In this document: positions 1 through 7,207 of the stretch, in pieces | Numbering within the stretch: position 1 is the first letter of the stretch | Layout: each line of letters begins with the position of its first letter | NCBI RefSeq assembly: GCF_016756535.1 | Contig: NZ_AP023247.1 | Coordinates: 4,402,501-4,466,500, forward strand | Length of the DNA stretch: 64,000 nt | Source of the DNA: Mesorhizobium sp. 131-2-1 | Lineage (GTDB): Bacteria > Pseudomonadota > Alphaproteobacteria > Rhizobiales > Rhizobiaceae | Direction: 5' to 3' | Program-made: the position numbers and the translations under genes | The notes under the pieces: generated by a model | What the model saw: the letters and a program-made list of their open reading frames with translations, nothing else | Databases searched by the model: none | What the model was told of the DNA's origin: nothing

Positions 1-136
1 GGATCGGCGCGGTAGCGCCGAGACGGATGAGGGGTGCGTGACGGAATGAGGCGGCGGCGATTTCGCACTCATCGCCAAGCTAGCTGGAACACCCCTCATC
101 CGTCCGAGCTTCGCTCGGACACCTTCTCCCACAAGG
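1..136. repeat. Type-1 intergenic palindrome, copy A, interrupted by IS5 element
   Basis: This is most of one copy of a palindromic intergenic repeat. It contains the hairpin arm CGGCGCGGTAGCGCCG near the start, a variable middle and the arm CCGAGCTTCGCTCGG near position 107, and then runs into CCTTCTCCCACAAGG. The repeat resumes after the IS element at about 1285 (CCAAGGGGAGAAGG). Four uninterrupted copies lie at 11456, 40685, 51763 and 63118, which makes the reconstruction of the split copy reliable. The left end of the repeat is outside the window. Confidence 0.85.
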
Positions 137-1284
137 GGCCTGTTGCGTAATTGGCTGGTTGTGATTCTCTGAGGGCGGAAGCCGTGGAGAGTCGCAATGG
201 CGGTGAAGCAGACAGGTCAGTTGAGCTTGGCGGAGGCGTTTCTTGGCAGCAAGCTTCCAGGTGGCGCTTCGCCACTCGATCGGCTGTCTGGTCTGGTGAA
301 GTGGTATCGCTTCGAGAAGCTGCTTGTCGCGCTGCGCGATGGCGGGCCGGGACGCGCGGCCTGGCCGCCGCTGGTGCTGTTCAAGGCGCTGCTGCTGCAA
401 TCGCTCTATGGGCTGTCGGATCGCGAACTGGAGGAAGCGCTGGGCGACCGGTTGTCGTTCCGCCGCTTTGTCGGGCTTGGTCTTGAGGAGAGCATCCCCG
501 ATCACACGGTGCTGTCACGCTTTCGCAATCTGCTTGTCGGCGAAGGGTTGATGGAGAAGCTGTTTGGCGAACTGGACCGACAGCTGGAGAAAGCCGGTGT
601 GATCCTGAAGCGTGGCACGATGCTGGATGCCACGCTGATCGATGCCGTCTCGGCGCCGCCGACGCCGGAGCGGGTGTCGAAGGACGCAGACGCTCGCATA
701 ACCGCACGCAAGGGCAAGGGCGGCCTCACCTTCGGCTACAAGGCTCATGTCGGGGTGGATGAGGGATCGGGCCTGATCCGCACGGTGATCACTACACCGG
801 CCAACGTCAACGACACAGTGCCGGCCGATCGCTTGATCTGCGGCGACGAGAAGACGGTGTGGGCGGATGCCGCCTATGACACCCATGCCCGCCGTGCCCG
901 GCTCAAGGCTGAGGGCAAGAAGGTGCGCATTGCGCGCCGCCCCAACAAGCATCATGCGCTGCCGGCGCGGCTCAAGCATTACAATCGTCTGATCGCCAGA
1001 CGGCGAGCGGCGGTGGAGACCACCTTCGCCACGCTCAAAAACCGCATGAGGCTGACCACGATCCGTTATGTCGGACTGGCCAAGGCTGCTGGTCAGGTGA
1101 CGATGGCGGCGATCGCCTTCAACATGCGCCGATGGGCCGCCATCACGGGATAGGTGCGCCTAGCGACCGGCCAAAGGGCCGGACCACCACCCTTAAACCC
1201 CAAACCAGAAGCCCAATCCCGCAAAGCGAAAGCCAACCGCGAAATCGCTCCGCAAGCCTCTCCCCGCTAACTACGCAACAGGCC
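137..1284 (+). mobile_element. IS5-family insertion sequence
   Basis: The element is about 1.15 kb and encodes one transposase. Its ends are inverted repeats: GGCCTGTTGCGTA at 137 and its reverse complement TACGCAACAGGCC at 1272-1284. One or two further G/C pairs outside could belong to the element. It splits a type-1 intergenic repeat, and the flanks share CAA, compatible with a short target duplication of about 3 bp; the exact boundary is ambiguous because of the G and C runs. With an intact transposase and matching ends it may still be mobile. Confidence 0.85.
197..1153 (+). CDS. IS5-family DDE transposase
   Basis: This 318-residue transposase should catalyse cut-and-paste movement of the surrounding element. 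The N-terminal half is the usual IS5 domain (PLVLFKALLLQSLYGLSDRE, then SFRRFVGL and PDHTVLSRFR). The catalytic DDE residues appear to be Asp in MLDATLIDA, Asp in WADAAYDT and Glu in RRRAAVETTFATLKNR. The length is normal for the family and no frame disruption is seen. The start ATG follows a weak GGAGAG 5-6 nt upstream. The gene fills most of the element and has no accessory genes. Confidence 0.92.
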   Translation: MAVKQTGQLSLAEAFLGSKLPGGASPLDRLSGLVKWYRFEKLLVALRDGGPGRAAWPPLVLFKALLLQSLYGLSDRELEEALGDRLSFRRFVGLGLEESIPDHTVLSRFRNLLVGEGLMEKLFGELDRQLEKAGVILKRGTMLDATLIDAVSAPPTPERVSKDADARITARKGKGGLTFGYKAHVGVDEGSGLIRTVITTPANVNDTVPADRLICGDEKTVWADAAYDTHARRARLKAEGKKVRIARRPNKHHALPARLKHYNRLIARRRAAVETTFATLKNRMRLTTIRYVGLAKAAGQVTMAAIAFNMRRWAAITG

Positions 1285-1313
1285 CCCAAGGGGAGAAGGG
1301 GAAGGCGCGCCCC

Positions 1314-2069
1314 CTACCCAGCCTTCGCGTGCGGACATTGGCTGATCGACTCCCTGACCGTGCCGTACTCGGCGCCCCAGCGGTCGGTCATGTCGCAGCG
1401 AATGTCCCAGAGCTCGGGGAAGAAGCGGTGGCGGGCGCCGCCTTCCAGCATCTCCACCGGGCGGCCCTTCAGTGATCTGGAGCCGAGCCCGATCGAGCGG
1501 TGGATGAGGTAGAGGTGGTTGGCGCGGAATTTCTGGAACAGCTCGTCGAACTCGATCAGCGCCTCGGCGACGACGTAGGAGTCGCCATGGTCGTAGTGGG
1601 CGTCATAGACGTCGGCGACGGTGAGCCCGCGGCCGTCGAGGTATGAGGCCTTGAAGCCCCGCCAGAGATCCGGCGGCATGCGCAAGAGCAGCTTGAAGCC
1701 AGGCGATTCCTGGCCGCTGCCATTGCCGAGCTGCAGGCGGATCTGCTGGTATTCCTTGGGCGACATGGTCTCCAGCACATCGAGCTGCGCCGTCATCATG
1801 CGCATCAGCCGGTGCACGCGCCCCATCAAGGTGACGATGCGGTGGGTGTCCTGCTTCTCCAAATAGTCGAGGACGTCGGCCAGCGTGTAGGCGATGAGCT
1901 TCATCCACAGCTCCTCGACCTGGTGCACGATCTGGAACTGCAGCTCGTCGGCATTGACCATCTCGGCCAGCGGCTTCTGGCATTGCAGAAGCTTGTCGCA
2001 TTGCAGATAGACGCCATAATCGCGCATCTCGGGCGCCTCGATGCGGGCGTGGTATTCGGACTTCAGCAT
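1314..2069 (-). CDS. kynA: Tryptophan 2,3-dioxygenase
   Basis: This heme enzyme opens the indole ring of L-tryptophan to N-formylkynurenine, the first step of the kynurenine pathway, in the cytoplasm. Family motifs are visible in the 251-residue product: FQIVHQVEELWMK near residue 45, HRLMRMM, GNGSGQESPGF, and RFFPELWDIRCDMTDRWG near the C-terminus. It is somewhat shorter than typical bacterial forms (about 280 residues). The ATG at 2069 is chosen because GGGGAGAAG lies just upstream and the family's conserved N-terminus begins there; the open frame runs further but across the divergent promoter. The divergent Lrp-type gene is its likely regulator. No other kynurenine-pathway gene is adjacent. 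Confidence 0.9.
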   Translation of the reverse strand: MLKSEYHARIEAPEMRDYGVYLQCDKLLQCQKPLAEMVNADELQFQIVHQVEELWMKLIAYTLADVLDYLEKQDTHRIVTLMGRVHRLMRMMTAQLDVLETMSPKEYQQIRLQLGNGSGQESPGFKLLLRMPPDLWRGFKASYLDGRGLTVADVYDAHYDHGDSYVVAEALIEFDELFQKFRANHLYLIHRSIGLGSRSLKGRPVEMLEGGARHRFFPELWDIRCDMTDRWGAEYGTVRESISQCPHAKAG

Positions 2070-2225
2070 GGCTCTTCTCCCCTGCCCGGCTTGCGGCGCG
2101 GGGCAATCGTTGGATCCTGAGACCAGGATAGGCCTTTTCGCTTGAACATTGTTCCTTTCTGTTATCCAAATAGCATAGATTGAAGGACGAATACCTCCAT
2201 TTTGGCAATATTTGGAGAACGATTT
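2070..2225. promoter_or_regulatory. Divergent promoter region between tryptophan dioxygenase and Lrp regulator
   Basis: This 156-bp gap separates two divergently transcribed genes and is markedly more A/T-rich than its surroundings between 2145 and 2220. Lrp-family regulators usually bind such gaps and autoregulate. TGGCAATATTTGG just before the regulator start could be part of an Lrp site, but no single operator can be assigned by eye. Confidence 0.5.
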
Positions 2226-2696
2226 ATGCTGGATACCCTCGACCGCAAGATCGTCGCCGCGCTTGAGCGCGACGCGCGCCTCTCCTTCGGCGAGCTGGCC
2301 GAGGAGGTCGGCCTCAGCAAGACGCCGTGCTGGAAGCGGGTCAAGGCGCTGGAGGAAGCGGGCGTCATCCGCGGCTATTCCACCCGCGTCGATCCGGCGA
2401 GCATCGGCTTCGGCATCGAGGCCTTCATCCAGGTGTCGATCGACTTCGAGGTCTCGGACGCCTTCGAGGCGGCTGTGCAGAGGCACCCGCTGATCCGCCG
2501 CTGCTATGCCACCACCGGCGAGGCCGACTATCTCCTGCAGATCGTGACGGTCGACATGATGGCGCTCGACCGCATGCTGCGCGAGGAGTTGAGCCGGCTG
2601 CCCGGCGTGCGGCGCACCATCACCTCGATGGCGATGCGCGAGATCAAGGGTGATATCTCATTCGCCAATGCGGCCGCGCATGCGCTGAGGAGATAA
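2226..2696 (+). CDS. Lrp/AsnC-family regulator, probably of tryptophan catabolism
   Basis: The 156-residue product has the standard layout: an N-terminal winged helix-turn-helix (LDTLDRKIVAALERDARL, recognition region SKTPCWKRVKALEEAG) and a C-terminal ligand-binding domain with the family's TTGEADYLLQIV segment. ATG 2226 follows TGGAGAAC at good spacing and gives the usual family length; an in-frame ATG 24 nt upstream lacks a ribosome binding site. Divergence from tryptophan dioxygenase suggests it senses tryptophan or a metabolite and controls that gene, which is inference from position. A degraded copy of its 3' end lies at 6523-6585. Confidence 0.88.
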   Translation: MLDTLDRKIVAALERDARLSFGELAEEVGLSKTPCWKRVKALEEAGVIRGYSTRVDPASIGFGIEAFIQVSIDFEVSDAFEAAVQRHPLIRRCYATTGEADYLLQIVTVDMMALDRMLREELSRLPGVRRTITSMAMREIKGDISFANAAAHALRR

Positions 2697-2826
2697 GCTG
2701 CGCGGCCCGCCAGGGGGAGATCGGCTGCCTCGGCGTCCCTCTCTTCCCGCCCCGCCAGCGATTTGGCGAAGGCCCGCGTGAGGTCCGCCCTCCGGACCGA
2801 GCCGTGGACGCCGGGTGCGGCGTCGA

Positions 2827-2995
2827 GCCCTGACTTTTTTTGGGAGGGTTGAAGCGCGGGCGTTGAACCGGTCTATGTAGGAGCGGGGATATGCGGGTGG
2901 TGGATGTGATCTCAATCAGAATCTGTGCGGAGCCTGCCGGGCGGGCGGCGGCGGGACGCTTACGGTTTTTCGCACCAATGGCCATTGCCAATGCC
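2827..2995 (+). repeat. Promoter/leader repeat, copy 1 (inverted relative to copy 2 at 6303-6470)
   Basis: About 165 bp covering the upstream region and first ~35 codons of the Gly-rich gene is repeated, inverted, at 6303-6470, where it covers the same part of another gene. Shared landmarks are CCCTGACTTTTT, GGGCGTTGA, GTCTAT and the coding stretch for V-S-I-R, A-E-P, G-R and A-G-R-L-R. By eye about 80% of bases agree. Similarity reaches upstream of both start codons, so it includes the transcription and translation signals. Confidence 0.75.
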
Positions 2996-3802
2996 ATGCT
3001 CCGTTGTTCCTCCAGGAACATTCTGGCCGCGGCGCTGCTTGCATCGGCCATGCTGCTGCCGACGGCGCTTCGTGCGGCGTCTGTCCTGCCGGAGCCGCGC
3101 GACGGATTGCACCGGCCGATGGATCCGGTCGCCCAGTTGCAGGAAGCCAAACGCGCCCTTCTGGCGCAGGCCACCGGCGGCAATGGCAATGGCGGCAGTG
3201 GTGGTGCGCCGGGCGGCAACGGTGGCAACGGTGGCAATGGCGGCGACGCTGGCGGCAATGGCGGCAGCGCTGGCGGCAATGGCGGCAATGGCGGCGGCGC
3301 TGGCGGCAATGGCGGCGACGCCGGCGGCAATGGTGGGAACGGCGGCAACGGTGGCAACGGCGGCTCCGCTGGAAACGGCGGCGGTGGCAATGGCGGCAAC
3401 GGCGGCTCCGCTGGAAATGGCGGAGACGGCGGCGGGAACGGTGGTTCCGGCGGCAACGGTGGTTCCGGCGGGAACGGCGGCTCCGGCGGAAACGGCGGCT
3501 CCGGTGGAAACGGCGGCTCCGGCGGAAACGGCGGCTCCGGCGGAAACGGCGGCTCCGGTGGAAACGGTGGTTCCGGCGGAAACGGCGGCTCGGGCGGCAA
3601 CGGCAGCTCGGGCGGTAACGGCAGCTCGGGTGGCAACGGCAGCTCGGGTGGCAACGGCAGCTCGGGTGGCAATGGCAGCTCGGACGGCAATGGCAGCTCG
3701 GGCGGCAACGGCAGTTCCGGTGGCCATGGCGGCCGCTACGACACGGGCCATTCGGATGGCGGCCCCCGTTCCTGCGCAACCTCCCAGGGATCGTCCTGCT
3801 GA
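2891..3802 (+). CDS. Secreted glycine-rich protein with GGNGGS hexapeptide repeats
   Basis: Function unknown. Residues 1-29 form an Arg-containing leader; a signal peptide with a hydrophobic core (ILAAALLASAMLL) and a possible cleavage after LRA follows. After about 30 ordinary residues, roughly 190 residues consist of near-perfect six-residue units. The first units are GGNGGN or GGNGGS; the last dozen change to GGNGSS. The tail ends GGHGGR... and carries two Cys. ATG 2891 has TAGGAGCGGGG upstream; ATG 2978, directly before the hydrophobic segment, is an alternative. Composition resembles PE-PGRS-like or structural Gly-rich proteins without homology to either. It faces the operon at 3906-6398 and shares its promoter/leader. 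Confidence 0.75.
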   Translation: MRVVDVISIRICAEPAGRAAAGRLRFFAPMAIANAMLRCSSRNILAAALLASAMLLPTALRAASVLPEPRDGLHRPMDPVAQLQEAKRALLAQATGGNGNGGSGGAPGGNGGNGGNGGDAGGNGGSAGGNGGNGGGAGGNGGDAGGNGGNGGNGGNGGSAGNGGGGNGGNGGSAGNGGDGGGNGGSGGNGGSGGNGGSGGNGGSGGNGGSGGNGGSGGNGGSGGNGGSGGNGGSGGNGSSGGNGSSGGNGSSGGNGSSGGNGSSDGNGSSGGNGSSGGHGGRYDTGHSDGGPRSCATSQGSSC

Positions 3803-3905
3803 TGCGCCTTGGCCCTAAGGGGCGTCGCGCTTGAGCGGATTCGGGTGACGCGCTTCCCGGAGCCGGAGGCGAACGTCGGAGCGCGGCAGGTCGCGCTCCG
3901 AACCG

Positions 3906-5072
3906 CTACTGACCGGTGCGGTAGGCGAAATCGTCGATCGCGGCCTGCCAGTAGTGCTTCGTCCGGATCTCAAGCCGCGTGATGCGCCTGTAATCGGCCG
4001 CGAAGTAGACCTGCCCGTTCGCCGACAACACAAGCTGATCCTCATATGCGGGCTGGTCGCCCCGCCAGGCCTTGAGAATCAGCGTCTCGCCCTCCGCGTC
4101 GTCCCAGCCCGCGCCGAAATAGGCGCCGGTGAAATCGAACGGCTTGTCGCTGAACACCTGCGCCGGGTGGCCAGAGCTGTTGTAGGCGATGAATTCGCCC
4201 GACATGGTGGTGTTGATGTAGCCCGGGCCAGCGGTGAAGCTCTGGTGCATGGCAACGAGATTATACCAGTTGAGCCCGCCATAGCCGGACGGAATTTCGA
4301 ACACGCCGGGCGACGTCATCAGGTCGTCGAAGCCGACGACGTGCTGGTTGGGCAGCGGCTCCTCGGCGGGTCCGCCCTTGCCCGACAACGCGGAGAGCTC
4401 GACCGGTGCGGAGCCGACGACAATTTTGCGCCGCTGCGTCACGCCGTCAGCCGAAAAATCGACCAGCCATTCGCCTGATGTCGCGGGTGCGCTGAAGCGG
4501 CCATCCGGGCCAACCTTGGCGGCGGCGGTCACTCCGTCCGGCCCCGTCAAGGAAACGCGCGACCCGGCGGTGACTGTGCCGCTGATCGTCAGATCCGCCG
4601 CCAGCCCGACCGGGTGCGTCGTGCGCAAGGCGATCATGTCGCCCGGCGATCCGGGCGATACGACATAGTCGCTTTCCTGCGAGGCGTTGCCGGTGGTGAC
4701 GGAAAAACCTGGCGGCGGCACGACCCGGAAAGCATAATGTCCGGGATCGACGACTTCGAGATCGCGCTGGATGACCGACATCCGGAAATTGGCGAAGCCG
4801 TCGACATTGGTCAATCGCATGATGGTGCTGCCGTTCGGCTTGCCGAGCTCGACGGCCACGCGCGACATCGGCCGGTCGCCGAGATCGTAGACACCGTTCC
4901 TGTTGAGGTCGCGGAACACGAGCAGCGACGTGTTCATCTGGCCACCTTCGAAGGAACCCCATGCGCGCTTGGGATAATAGTCACTCGCATCGCCGGCACG
5001 CGCCGCGCCGCAGACTAGGCCGATGGCCCCTGCGGTGACGAGGGCGCCCGAAAACAACAAACAACGCTTCAC
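3906..5072 (-). CDS. Secreted SdrD-like/beta-sandwich protein (paralogue of 58015-59190)
   Basis: The 388-residue product has a signal peptide (hydrophobic LLFSGALVTAGAIGLV, cleavage near AARAG). Next comes an SdrD-B-like module with the calcium-loop pattern DLNRNGVYDLGDRP and NVDGFANFRM, a middle beta-rich part, and a C-terminal domain from about residue 250 (GFDDL, GYGGLNWYN, SGEFIAYNSSGHPA, EGETL, TKHYWQAAIDDF) resembling one common in exported bacterial proteins. No sorting signal or catalytic motif is seen. The start is GTG at 5072: its TGA overlap (GTGA) with the upstream gene's stop and GAGAGGAAA upstream show translational coupling. The C-terminal half aligns well with the protein at 58015-59190. 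Confidence 0.75.
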   Translation of the reverse strand: MKRCLLFSGALVTAGAIGLVCGAARAGDASDYYPKRAWGSFEGGQMNTSLLVFRDLNRNGVYDLGDRPMSRVAVELGKPNGSTIMRLTNVDGFANFRMSVIQRDLEVVDPGHYAFRVVPPPGFSVTTGNASQESDYVVSPGSPGDMIALRTTHPVGLAADLTISGTVTAGSRVSLTGPDGVTAAAKVGPDGRFSAPATSGEWLVDFSADGVTQRRKIVVGSAPVELSALSGKGGPAEEPLPNQHVVGFDDLMTSPGVFEIPSGYGGLNWYNLVAMHQSFTAGPGYINTTMSGEFIAYNSSGHPAQVFSDKPFDFTGAYFGAGWDDAEGETLILKAWRGDQPAYEDQLVLSANGQVYFAADYRRITRLEIRTKHYWQAAIDDFAYRTGQ

Positions 5073-5974
5073 GAAATTTCCTCTCTGGCAGTCCCTGTCG
5101 GTCCGATCCCCTGGAGCCGCGCGATGACCTTGTCGACGGCATCCGCATCGAAATAGGCAAGATAGAGCAACGCCATGGTGGCGCTGAACGTGTAGACCGG
5201 CAGCGTCAGATAGATGATGGCGTGAAAGGCCAGGCCCGGCAGCAGCAGGTAGCGCCTCGTTGCCCGAAACGGCAGCCCGAAGGCAAGGCAATATTCGAGC
5301 GCGACCACAGCGATGGATACGATCGTGGCGAGCCAGGCAAGGCCGGCTGGATGGTCCGAGCCCTCATAGTACCAGAGGAATATCGCCTCGATCCGCGCGC
5401 CGCTCAAAAAGGCGTAGCTCGTCTTGTCCAAGGCGGCGAAGAAATAGAGCACCGAGAGCTGTACCACGATCAGCCGCAGCCCCCACAGATTGCCGCGCTC
5501 CGCCGGCGGCGGCAGGCCCATGCGCTCGGCGCGCATCACCGCCAGGTAGCGGTCCAGCGAATAGGAGCGGCCGCAAGGGGTAAGTGCGATCAGCAGTGCT
5601 GCGACGGCAAGCAGATAGGTATGGTGGTGGGTCCAGGGCTCGCGCCCGAGTTGGAAGCCGAAATAGTAGTACATCGCCAGCCCGACCGCGCCCGTCCAGA
5701 CGGCGGCGACGCGGCTGTGATAGCCGACGAAAAGCAGCGCCGTGGCGACGAAGAAGTTGGCGGCGAGGAACAGGCCCATCGGCGATTGGTCCATATAGAG
5801 CAGCAACTCGCCCGCCCAGCGCGACCAGAACAGCATCGCCAGGCCGACGCGGATCAACGCGGAGGAACGCGACGAGCCCTCGGTGTCGACCGCCCAGCCG
5901 ACGAAGCGCGCGGCGATAGCGTGCATCAGCCGCCAGCCCGGCCGGTCATCGGCGGCGTCAGTCGGCGCAGGCAT
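5069..5974 (-). CDS. HTTM-family polytopic membrane protein
   Basis: The product (about 301 residues) has at least six hydrophobic segments and the features of the HTTM (horizontally transferred transmembrane) family, the membrane domain of vitamin-K-dependent gamma-carboxylase: an HHHTYLL segment followed by LTPCGRSYSLDR, LRLIVVQLSVLYFFAALDK, and the late GLAFHAIIYLTL. Whether bacterial members carboxylate anything is not established. The start is uncertain: ATG 5974 overlaps the preceding gene by 17 nt and ATG 5926 lies at the first conserved segment; neither has a strong ribosome binding site. The stop overlaps the GTG of the SdrD-like gene, so the two are translated together. Confidence 0.75.
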   Translation of the reverse strand: MPAPTDAADDRPGWRLMHAIAARFVGWAVDTEGSSRSSALIRVGLAMLFWSRWAGELLLYMDQSPMGLFLAANFFVATALLFVGYHSRVAAVWTGAVGLAMYYYFGFQLGREPWTHHHTYLLAVAALLIALTPCGRSYSLDRYLAVMRAERMGLPPPAERGNLWGLRLIVVQLSVLYFFAALDKTSYAFLSGARIEAIFLWYYEGSDHPAGLAWLATIVSIAVVALEYCLAFGLPFRATRRYLLLPGLAFHAIIYLTLPVYTFSATMALLYLAYFDADAVDKVIARLQGIGPTGTAREEIS

Positions 5975-6398
5975 TTTCGGCATCGGTATGGATGGTCTGC
6001 CAGCCGCTGCGCGTGGCCTGGCGGGCACGGACACGGATGTCGGCGCCCTGCCCGGCGGCCGCACAGAGCCGCTTGATGACGGAGGCCAGTTCGTCGCGGC
6101 TTTCGATCCGCTTCAGCCGGCCGTTGCGAGGAGCGCCGAGCATCTCGAAGCGGTCGAGCGGGACAAGCGCGCCGTCGGGCCGGCGGATCTCGAAGGACAC
6201 GTCGATGACGCCAAGCCCAATCGCACTGAACATGGTCCAGGAGCGCAACCATGCCGTCTGCACTCCTAAGACCTGCTCGGCGGCCGGACCGGCGATCATG
6301 AACGCGGCGATCGCCATGAATGCGAGCAACCGCAAGCGGCCCGCCGACACCCGCCCGACAGGCTCCGCACCGCTTCTTATTGAGACGACATCCGCCAC
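5958..6398 (-). CDS. Small membrane-anchored protein, first gene of the HTTM operon
   Basis: The product is 146 residues and of unknown function. Its first ~28 residues copy the leader of the Gly-rich protein at 2891 (VSIR, AEP, AGRLR). One hydrophobic segment (LLAFMAIAAFMIAGPAAEQVLGV) follows, then a soluble domain with IDVSFEIRRPDGALVPLDRFEML. The start is GTG at 6398: the codon equivalent to the ATG of the other copy reads ACG here, so initiation has moved two codons. It overlaps the HTTM gene and should be co-transcribed with it. The domain could be a partner subunit of the HTTM protein, which is inference from position only. Confidence 0.65.
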   Translation of the reverse strand: MADVVSIRSGAEPVGRVSAGRLRLLAFMAIAAFMIAGPAAEQVLGVQTAWLRSWTMFSAIGLGVIDVSFEIRRPDGALVPLDRFEMLGAPRNGRLKRIESRDELASVIKRLCAAAGQGADIRVRARQATRSGWQTIHTDAENACAD

Positions 6399-6470
6399 CC
6401 GCGTACCCCCGTCGCGACTATAGACTGGCTCAACGCCCGTGTTTCAAGCCATCCCAGAAAAAGTCAGGGC
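6303..6470 (-). repeat. Promoter/leader repeat, copy 2
   Basis: This is the inverted partner of the repeat at 2827-2995. Read on the minus strand it shows CCCTGACTTTTT, GGGCGTTGA, AGTCTAT and then the shared leader codons. The two copies point at each other and bracket the 3.3-kb island. A GGGGG stretch upstream of the GTG start replaces the GGAGCGGGG of copy 1. Confidence 0.75.
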
Positions 6471-6522
6471 CACGATGGCTTGGCGCTCCGGAAAGCGCAC
6501 CGCCTTCCCGCCTGGGGGGTTG

Positions 6523-6585
6523 TGGCGCTCGACCGCATGCGGCGCGAGGGGCTCAGCCGGTCGCCCGGCGTGCGCCGGACGATGC
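6523..6585 (+). pseudogene. Degenerate fragment of an Lrp gene 3' end
   Basis: This 63-bp stretch matches 2560-2622 of the Lrp gene at 2226 (TGGCGCTCGACCGCATGC shared exactly, then GCCGG and CCCGGCGTGCG) with scattered substitutions, about 80% identity by eye. It has no start and no domain and is best read as the remnant of a duplication that also carried the nearby leader repeat. Confidence 0.65.
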
Positions 6586-6626
6586 CGCGGGGCACGCGCG
6601 GCGGTAGGCGGCACCTCGCCCGGCGG

Positions 6627-7097
6627 TCACCGCATGACGAGGTCCCGCCCCAGCCGCTTCGGCGGCTCGGCCCGCAGCACCACATTCGTCGTCACCGCGC
6701 CGTAGCGGCCGATGCCGTCGACGATTGCCTCGAGATCGGGCGGCGACGGGACGACGACCTTGACCAGGAAGCAGTCCTCGCCGGTCACCCGCAGCACCTC
6801 GATCACCTGAGGCATCTGCGCGAATTTCTTCAGGCAGGCTTGGATGTGCTCATGCGTGGTGCGCAAGCGGATGACGGCCATGGTGCCGAGCCCAAGGGCC
6901 GCCGGATCGATCACCGCCCGATAGCCGACGACGATGCCGCGCTCCTCCAGCCGCTTCACCCGCTCGGAGGTGGCGGGCTGGGACAGGCCGACGCGGCGGC
7001 CAAGCTCGGAAATGCCGATGCGGCCATCCTCCTGCAGGATCTCCACGATCACCATGTCGGTGGGGTCGAGCCTCGGTCTTGTCTCGCCGTTCGCCAT
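6627..7097 (-). CDS. Lrp/AsnC-family transcriptional regulator
   Basis: The product is 156 residues when started at ATG 7097, preceded by GAAGGCAGG; longer in-frame starts exist (7124, 7148) but give an unusual N-terminal extension. The winged helix-turn-helix contains LDPTDMVIVEILQEDGRIG and the recognition segment LSQPATSERVKRLEERG; the ligand domain contains RVTGEDCFLVKVVV. It is divergent from a broken hydrolase gene, so the regulated target is not evident. Only general Lrp-type control of amino-acid metabolism can be inferred. Confidence 0.85.
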   Translation of the reverse strand: MANGETRPRLDPTDMVIVEILQEDGRIGISELGRRVGLSQPATSERVKRLEERGIVVGYRAVIDPAALGLGTMAVIRLRTTHEHIQACLKKFAQMPQVIEVLRVTGEDCFLVKVVVPSPPDLEAIVDGIGRYGAVTTNVVLRAEPPKRLGRDLVMR

Positions 7098-7207
7098 GCC
7101 TGCCTTCAATCCATCGGAATCCATGCTCGTTTTCCGATGATCTCTCATTCCGCCGGACGGCGGAAGACCTAGAATTGGCGGCATCGCATCGGCAGGAAAG
7201 GCAATCC

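Noticed and set aside
2644..3708. Minus-strand Pro/Leu/Glu-rich frame over the Gly-rich gene (PPELPLPPE repeats)
   Set aside because: It is the complement of the GGNGGS repeat. The plus frame has a ribosome binding site and a signal peptide, which the minus frame lacks.
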